Origin: an uncultured Lysobacter sp. | Lineage (GTDB): Bacteria > Pseudomonadota > Gammaproteobacteria > Xanthomonadales > Xanthomonadaceae | NCBI GenBank assembly: GCA_902805755.1 | Contig: CADCUA010000443.1 | Location: 1 to 21,949 of the forward strand | Reading direction: 5' to 3' | DNA length: 21,949 nucleotides | In this document: positions 17,095 to 21,949 of the stretch, piece after piece | Numbering within the stretch: position 1 is the first letter of the stretch | Layout of the letters: every line of letters begins with the position of its first letter | Notes under the pieces: model-generated | The model's database searches: none | Seen by the model: only the letters and a program-made list of their open reading frames with translations | Told to the model about the DNA's origin: nothing | Translations under genes and position numbers: made by a program

Positions 17095-20000
17095 TCAGTC
17101 GGCGGACGGCTGCACCGCTTCGCCCGGGGTGACTGTCGATCCGAGCAACCGCAGGCGCCCGTCCGCGATCAGCGCATCCGGGCCGCCCTGGAGTTCCTGC
17201 AGCAGGTTGACCAGGTTGGTGGATCGCGTAGGCCGGAATGCGGCCCAGCCGTCGCGGCCGTGCCCCTTCACGTAATACAGCGCCTGGTCCGCGAGCTCGA
17301 CCATCGTCTCCCAGCCCAGCTGCGTGCGGTGGTCGCGGAACACCGGGTATTCCGACAGGCCGGCGGACGCCGTGAGCCGCAGCGGCGTATCGGTGCCGAT
17401 GTCGAACAGGTGCTCCGACACCGCGCTGCGGATGCGGTCACCGATCATCTCGAGGTTGCGCGTCGGCATCGGCCGGAACACGACCAGAAATTCCTCGCCG
17501 CCCCAGCGCACGACGTAATCGCCTGTGCGCACCAGCCGGCCAAGCACCTGGGCGAACTGCTGCAGCACGCGGTCGCCGGCGCGGTGACCGTGGTTGTCAT
17601 TGACCGCCTTGAAGAAGTCGATATCCACCAGCGCGAACACCATGACCTCGTCCTGGTGCCCGCCCTGCTGGATCTGGCGGTCGTAGTAGGCAAGGTCGGC
17701 CGGGATCTGGTTCGCCATGTAGCGTCGGTTGCGCAGCCCGGTGAGCGGATCGGTCTGGCTGGCTTCCTCCAGGCGGTGGTTCGCGATTTCCAGCGCTTCC
17801 GTGCGCTGCTGGATCAGCGCTTCGAGCGCGGTCTGGCGCACGCGGTAGCGGTGCTGCTGCACGCGGTAGCCGGCGTAGACGATCGTGGCCAGCAGCAGTG
17901 ACGCGAGCGCGTAGAACAGCGAGGTCTCGTGGAAACGCGGCTGGATCGAGAACGCCAGCCGCGCCGGCGCACGCGTCTCAACGCCCGCGTTATTGGTGCC
18001 GCGCACTTCGAACGCGTACTCGCCTGGCGGCAGGTTGGTGTAGCGCGCGCTGCGATTGAACGGATCGGCCGCCTGCCAGTCGCGGTCGTAACCGACCAGC
18101 CGGTACTGCAGGCGGGTGCTCTTCGGGTCCTGGAAGCTGAGCACCGTGAACTCGAACGACAGGTCGCGCGCGTCGGCGGGCAGCGTCGTGCCTTCGAGCG
18201 CATGCGCCGCATTCCAGCGATTGTCGACCTGCACGCGTTCCACCACGGCGCGCGGCGACGTGGTGTTCTTGACGATCGAGCTGGTATCCATCGCCACCAC
18301 GCCGTCGCGCGAGGGCAGCCACAGCGTATCGCCCCGGATGAAGCCCTTGGACGTACCCGCGCCATTGCAGCAGTAGCCCTGCTGCCCGCTCATCGGATCG
18401 CCGCGCTCGTTGAGCAGCATCTCGCCCTGCACGCTCTTGCTGCGGCCCGCGGCCAATGCGCGCAGGTCTGCCATCGGCACCCGGCTGATGCCGCGGATGC
18501 CGGCCGCCCACAGATAGCCGCCGCGCTCGACGAGGAAGAACGGCGCGTTGCGCGGCATGCCCTGGGCATCATCGACCGCGTGCCAGCGGCGGCCGTCGAA
18601 GTAGAAGATTTCCTCGGCCAGCGTGCCCACCGCCATCGCGCCGCCGTCCAGCGTGGTGATCGAGACCACGTCGATGTTGCCCGGCAGCCCGCGGTCGCGG
18701 CCAACCGGAACAAACCGATCGCCCTGCCTCACGAACAGCCCGTTCTGCGTGCCTACGAACACCCGTCCGTCCGGCGCGACATGCAGGTAGCGAGCGCGCG
18801 GGTCGGTCAGGCCCTCGGCCTTGCCGTAGCGTTTCAGCGTGTTACCGACCAGATGGAACAGCCCATCCGGGGTGGGGATCCAGTACCCGTCACCGGCGCG
18901 CACGATGCCGTTGATCTGCAGCCCAGCCAGCGGCGCCAGCACCGGCAGGCGCTGTACGCGCGCCAGACCGCTTTCAGGCGGTGTGACCACCACGAGCCCA
19001 CGACGCGTGCCGAGCCAAATGCGGTCGGGCTCGGCCAGCAGGTTGTAGCCGTGCGGGTGCGGCAGGGCGGAGCCCGGCACGACGAGCCGGTACACGCCGT
19101 TTTCGAGCACGCTCAGACCGTCGTTCGTGCCAACCCAGGCGCGGCGACCGTCCGGATCCGGCGAGACCGACCAGACGAGGCGCTCGTTCAATCCCTCGGC
19201 GACGCTGAAGCGGCGCGTCCAGCTGTCCCAGATGCGCGTAAGGCCTACCCACTGACTGCCCAGCCACAGGTTGCCTTCGCGGTCCTCGAATGCAGCGCGC
19301 AGGCCTTCAATGCCACCCGGTGCATCGGCAGGTACGAATTCCGCCATGACGCCCTGGCGCAGGCGCGCCAGCCCGGTGTCGCCGCCGACCCAGAGGTTGC
19401 CGTCGGTATCGGCGTAGAGCAGATCCAGCGGTGTGCCAAGCAGGCGTGGGGTTTCGGTGTAAGGGCGCCAGCCTGCAGGTTCGTGGACATGCAGGCCGTA
19501 AGCGGTGGCCGCCCATAGCCGTCCATGTGCACGCACGAGCGCATTCACGGACGCGCTCGCAGCCTCCTCGGGCAGGGCGAAGCGCTGCCAGTCGCGGACG
19601 CCACGCACCATGACCATGCCGCGCCCGCCGACGTAGAGCCCGTTCGGGTCGGCAAGCAGCGCGGTGGTGGGAGCCGGAGAGCCTTCGATGTGTCGTAGCC
19701 GGCCATCGACGAGCTGGAACAGGCCTTCGGCGGCGCCGACCCAGATCGTGCCAGTGGAGTCTTCGGTAATGGAAGACACGTCGATAGCCGGGAAACGGGC
19801 CGGGTCGGCCAGCGGCACGGCCGCGAAGGCCCTGCCGTCGTAGACCGCCACACCTTTGTATGTGCCGACCCAAAGGCGCCCGTCGTGTCCGGCGCGAAGT
19901 GCACGGATGAACGTGCCCTGCAGCCCGGGCTCGGTTTCAGGCGTGTAGCTGACGAAGCGCACACCGTCGAAGCGGGCCAGGCCCGCCTGCGTGCCCACCC

Positions 20001-20178
20001 AGATGTAACCGGCCTTGTCCTGCGTGATGGCCACCGCGCTGATCTGCGGCAGGCCTTCCTGGATCGACCAGCTGCCGCGGACGTGGTGGTGGAACGCCTT
20101 GTCCGGATCGAGCGCACGCGAGGTCGCCGGCAGCAGGGCCAGCGACAGCGTCATGAGCAGCGCGATCAGACTTTTCAC
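17095..20178 (-). CDS. Propeller-sensor / Y_Y_Y / GGDEF diguanylate cyclase
   Basis: A 1027-residue sensor. A signal peptide (KSLIALLMTLSLALLPATSRA) precedes two-component-regulator propeller repeats in the periplasm (GYIWVGTQAGLARFDG, GRLWVGTYKGVAVYDG, GTIWVGAAEGLF and at least six more). Next come a Y_Y_Y domain at about 665-735 (LQYRLVGYDRDWQ, YTNLPPGEYAFEVRGTNNAG), a membrane helix at about 752-773, a short coiled coil, and a GGDEF domain. That domain has the intact signature GGEEF at 893-897 and the I-site RTGD at 884-887, so it should make c-di-GMP with product inhibition. The GTG at 20178 is preferred because GGGGAGG lies five bases upstream. An ATG at 20196 adds six residues but has no such site. 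The ligand is unknown. The MASE1-EAL gene follows in probable operon. Confidence 0.94.
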   Translation of the reverse strand: MKSLIALLMTLSLALLPATSRALDPDKAFHHHVRGSWSIQEGLPQISAVAITQDKAGYIWVGTQAGLARFDGVRFVSYTPETEPGLQGTFIRALRAGHDGRLWVGTYKGVAVYDGRAFAAVPLADPARFPAIDVSSITEDSTGTIWVGAAEGLFQLVDGRLRHIEGSPAPTTALLADPNGLYVGGRGMVMVRGVRDWQRFALPEEAASASVNALVRAHGRLWAATAYGLHVHEPAGWRPYTETPRLLGTPLDLLYADTDGNLWVGGDTGLARLRQGVMAEFVPADAPGGIEGLRAAFEDREGNLWLGSQWVGLTRIWDSWTRRFSVAEGLNERLVWSVSPDPDGRRAWVGTNDGLSVLENGVYRLVVPGSALPHPHGYNLLAEPDRIWLGTRRGLVVVTPPESGLARVQRLPVLAPLAGLQINGIVRAGDGYWIPTPDGLFHLVGNTLKRYGKAEGLTDPRARYLHVAPDGRVFVGTQNGLFVRQGDRFVPVGRDRGLPGNIDVVSITTLDGGAMAVGTLAEEIFYFDGRRWHAVDDAQGMPRNAPFFLVERGGYLWAAGIRGISRVPMADLRALAAGRSKSVQGEMLLNERGDPMSGQQGYCCNGAGTSKGFIRGDTLWLPSRDGVVAMDTSSIVKNTTSPRAVVERVQVDNRWNAAHALEGTTLPADARDLSFEFTVLSFQDPKSTRLQYRLVGYDRDWQAADPFNRSARYTNLPPGEYAFEVRGTNNAGVETRAPARLAFSIQPRFHETSLFYALASLLLATIVYAGYRVQQHRYRVRQTALEALIQQRTEALEIANHRLEEASQTDPLTGLRNRRYMANQIPADLAYYDRQIQQGGHQDEVMVFALVDIDFFKAVNDNHGHRAGDRVLQQFAQVLGRLVRTGDYVVRWGGEEFLVVFRPMPTRNLEMIGDRIRSAVSEHLFDIGTDTPLRLTASAGLSEYPVFRDHRTQLGWETMVELADQALYYVKGHGRDGWAAFRPTRSTNLVNLLQELQGGPDALIADGRLRLLGSTVTPGEAVQPSAD

Positions 20179-20382
20179 CCGGGCCTCCCCAGCCATCGGT
20201 ACTGCGACGATATACCGCCACCCGCGCCCGGAAACGGGTCCGGCGCCGCAAGATGCACGAACCGACGTCCGATTGACAGCCTGTGCGGGCCACGTGTCAA
20301 TGCACCGGCGCGACCCGTGCCTGTACGGTGCAGATGCAAATGGCGTGCCGCGAGCCCGCGCCGTCGCCGGGCATCCGTCTGG

Positions 20383-21765
20383 TCAACACTCGATGACGTT
20401 CACCGCCAGACCGCCGCGGCTGGTTTCCTTGTACTTGTCCTGCATGTCGCGGCCGGTCTCGCGCATGGTCTTGATGACCTTGTCGAGCGAGACCTTGTGC
20501 TTGCCATCGCCGCGCATCGCCATGCGGCTGGCATTGATCGCCTTCACCGCGCCCATCGCGTTGCGCTCGATGCAGGGAATCTGCACCAGCCCACCGATCG
20601 GGTCGCAGGTCAGTCCGAGGTTGTGCTCCATGCCGATCTCGGCAGCGTTCTCGATCTGGCTGGCCGTCCCGCCGATCGCGGCGGTCAGTCCGGCCGCGGC
20701 CATCGAGCAGGCGACGCCGACCTCGCCCTGGCAGCCGACTTCGGCGCCGGAGATCGAGGCGTTCTCCTTGAACAGGATGCCGACGGCCGCCGCGGTGAGC
20801 AGGAACGTGCGGATGCCCTGGATATTCGCGCCGGGAATGAAACGGTCGTAGTAATGCAGCACCGACGGGATGATGCCGGCCGCGCCGTTCGTGGGCGCCG
20901 TCACCACGCGCCCGCCCGCCGCGTTCTCCTCGTTGACCGCGAGTGCGTACAGGTTCACCCAGTCCAGCGTGGTGAGCGGGTCGCGCATCGCGGCTTCGGG
21001 CTTGGAGGACAGTTCGGCATGCAGCGCCGGCGCGCGGCGCGAGACGTGCAGCCCGCCCGGCAGCGTGCCGCTCTCGCGGATGCCGCGCGCGACGCAGGCC
21101 TGCATCGCCGTCCAGATCTCGTCCAGCCCGGCATCGATCTCGGCCGGCGTGTGCCAGACCTGCTCGTTCGCGTACATCAGCTGCGCGATGCTGAGGCCGT
21201 GGCGCTCGCACTGGGCCAGCAACTCGTCGCCGGAATGGAACGGGTAGGGCAACTCGGTTTCGTCGGCGACGATGCGATCTTCCGCCGCTTCGTCCTGGTT
21301 GACCACGAAACCGCCGCCCACCGAGTAGTAATCGCGCGTGGCGATGACGGTGCCGGCGGCGTCGAACGCGGTGAAACGCATGCCGTTCGTATGGAACGGC
21401 AGCTTCTGGCGCTTGTTCATGATGAGGTCGTGCTTCTCGTCGAAGCCGATCTCGTGCTTGCCGAACAGGCGGATCCGCTTGCTGGCGCGAATGCGCTCGA
21501 GCGCAGCCGGGATGACATCCGGGTCAATCGCATTCGGCCAATGGCCTTCCAGGCCCATCAGCACGGCCTTGTCCGTGCCGTGGCCGCGCCCGGTGAGCGC
21601 AAGCGATCCGAAGACTTCCGCGCGCAGGCGCGCGCAGCGCTCCAGATCGCCGTTCTCGATCAGCCAGCGCTCGATGAAGCGCGCCGCGGCGCGCATCGGA
21701 CCGACGGTATGCGAGGAACTCGGCCCGATGCCGATCTTGAACAAGTCGAAACTGCTGACGGCCAC
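20383..21765 (-). CDS. sdaA: L-serine ammonia-lyase, iron-sulfur type
   Basis: A 460-residue enzyme converting L-serine to pyruvate and ammonia with a [4Fe-4S] cluster. The N-terminal part opens with [25 protein letters not shown], and the catalytic part has [23 protein letters not shown] and [25 protein letters not shown]. The cluster cysteines are C345, C387 and C398. The last residue is Cys 460. The same layout, shifted by two residues, is known in the Legionella enzyme, where the C-terminal Cys reaches into the active site as a fourth cluster ligand. Start: the GTG at 21765 has GGAG nine bases upstream and gives the family-like (M)[15 protein letters not shown] at 21780 would add five residues. 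The 204-bp gap down to the sensor cyclase gene has no clear site. The gene is divergent from the glutaredoxin-like gene. Confidence 0.95.
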   Translation of the reverse strand: MAVSSFDLFKIGIGPSSSHTVGPMRAAARFIERWLIENGDLERCARLRAEVFGSLALTGRGHGTDKAVLMGLEGHWPNAIDPDVIPAALERIRASKRIRLFGKHEIGFDEKHDLIMNKRQKLPFHTNGMRFTAFDAAGTVIATRDYYSVGGGFVVNQDEAAEDRIVADETELPYPFHSGDELLAQCERHGLSIAQLMYANEQVWHTPAEIDAGLDEIWTAMQACVARGIRESGTLPGGLHVSRRAPALHAELSSKPEAAMRDPLTTLDWVNLYALAVNEENAAGGRVVTAPTNGAAGIIPSVLHYYDRFIPGANIQGIRTFLLTAAAVGILFKENASISGAEVGCQGEVGVACSMAAAGLTAAIGGTASQIENAAEIGMEHNLGLTCDPIGGLVQIPCIERNAMGAVKAINASRMAMRGDGKHKVSLDKVIKTMRETGRDMQDKYKETSRGGLAVNVIEC

Positions 21766-21802
21766 GGCGGGCGACTCCACCGACCTGGGTCGGAAAGCGA
21801 AT

Positions 21803-21829
21803 GCCCCGCGCGAGCGCGCGAGGCGGGGC
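21803..21829. other. GC-rich stem-loop in the sdaA / glutaredoxin divergent region
   Basis: GCCCCGC (21803-21809) and GCGGGGC (21823-21829) form a perfect 7-bp stem around a 13-nt loop of alternating GC. On the plus strand it is followed by CGTTATTCT, a weak T-rich tract. It lies between divergent starts, where a terminator is not expected, so it may be part of the sdaA leader RNA or an upstream transcription block. No function can be assigned. Confidence 0.35.
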
Positions 21830-21870
21830 CGTTATTCTACGCAGCCCCGACCGCCGAACCCGTCCGCCCG

Positions 21871-21949
21871 ATGACCGTCGCCCATGCGCCCCAGTACGTG
21901 CTGTACCAGCGCGACGACTGCCACCTGTGCGATCTCGCCCTGGAGGTGC
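21871..21949 (+). CDS. Glutaredoxin-like thioredoxin-fold protein, N-terminal fragment (cut by window edge)
   Basis: Only 26 codons are present: MTVAHAPQYVLYQRDDCHLC continuing to the window end. A beta strand ending in YQRDDCHLCD with a CxxC redox pair is the typical opening of the small glutaredoxin family (DUF836) proteins of proteobacteria, usually 75-100 residues. The strand-CxxC spacing is what supports the call; the rest of the fold lies outside. It is divergent from sdaA across about 105 bp. No strong ribosome binding site is visible before the ATG, so the start could differ slightly. Confidence 0.75.
   Translation, partial: MTVAHAPQYVLYQRDDCHLCDLALEV

Noticed and set aside
16115..17275. 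Plus-strand frame of 386 codons opposite the MASE1 domain
   Set aside because: Rich in Arg, Gln and His and antisense to a protein with clear MASE1, GGDEF and EAL domains; treated as a shadow.
17929..19518. Plus-strand frame of 529 codons opposite the propeller sensor
   Set aside because: Antisense to regularly repeated propeller blades; its own pseudo-repeats merely mirror them.
17300..19900. DNA repeats or a tandem array in the sensor gene
   Set aside because: The repeats are protein-level propeller blades with diverged DNA, not direct DNA repeats or a CRISPR array.

Overview
This is a high-GC chromosomal window from a gammaproteobacterium, most likely a Lysobacter/Luteimonas-type member of the Xanthomonadaceae. 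The assignment is inferred from the very high GC, the gene content (MtgA, RF3, HDOD, MASE1-GGDEF-EAL, propeller-sensor GGDEF and iron-sulfur serine dehydratase genes of xanthomonad type) and a metX-metB-hom operon led by a SAM-I riboswitch. I see no rRNA, tRNA, CRISPR array, insertion sequence or phage gene. Coding density is high, and almost every stretch carries a recognisable gene.

Left part (1-7559). A partial hslO (redox chaperone Hsp33, minus) runs off the left edge. Divergent from it is a plus-strand run: mtgA (peptidoglycan glycosyltransferase), a GtrB-like membrane glycosyltransferase and a two-CBS-domain protein whose start lies inside the glycosyltransferase gene. Facing them on the minus strand are an AsmA-family envelope protein, a hemolysin III/PAQR-type membrane protein, a doubtful 63-codon ORF, and prfC (release factor 3) with a strong hairpin just after its stop.

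Middle (7736-14774). A plus-strand HDOD protein carries an N-terminal receiver-like domain that lacks its phosphorylation residues. It converges on a minus-strand pair: a phytase-like beta-propeller lipoprotein followed 5 bp later by a DUF4124-M23 peptidase. The 324-bp divergent region between the lipoprotein gene and metX holds a near-perfect 24-bp palindrome (candidate operator) and then a SAM-I (S-box) riboswitch. It controls three plus-strand genes joined by 4-bp ATGA overlaps: metX-like homoserine acyltransferase, a cystathionine gamma-synthase/O-acylhomoserine sulfhydrylase, and homoserine dehydrogenase. Together these make homoserine, activate it and add sulfur on the way to methionine, with the end product SAM sensed by the leader RNA.

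Right part (14771-21949). Two c-di-GMP genes lie in tandem on the minus strand: a secreted-propeller/Y_Y_Y sensor diguanylate cyclase with an intact GGEEF and I-site, and 32 bp downstream a MASE1-GGDEF-EAL protein with GADEF but an apparently complete EAL site. They look like a paired synthase and phosphodiesterase. Upstream on the same strand is sdaA (iron-sulfur L-serine dehydratase), divergent from a glutaredoxin-like gene cut by the right edge.

The most interesting items are the double (operator plus riboswitch) control region of the methionine operon, the c-di-GMP pair, the pseudo-receiver HDOD protein, and the coupled phytase-like/M23 envelope pair. None is clearly a wholly new system. 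All calls were made by reading the sequence without database searches.
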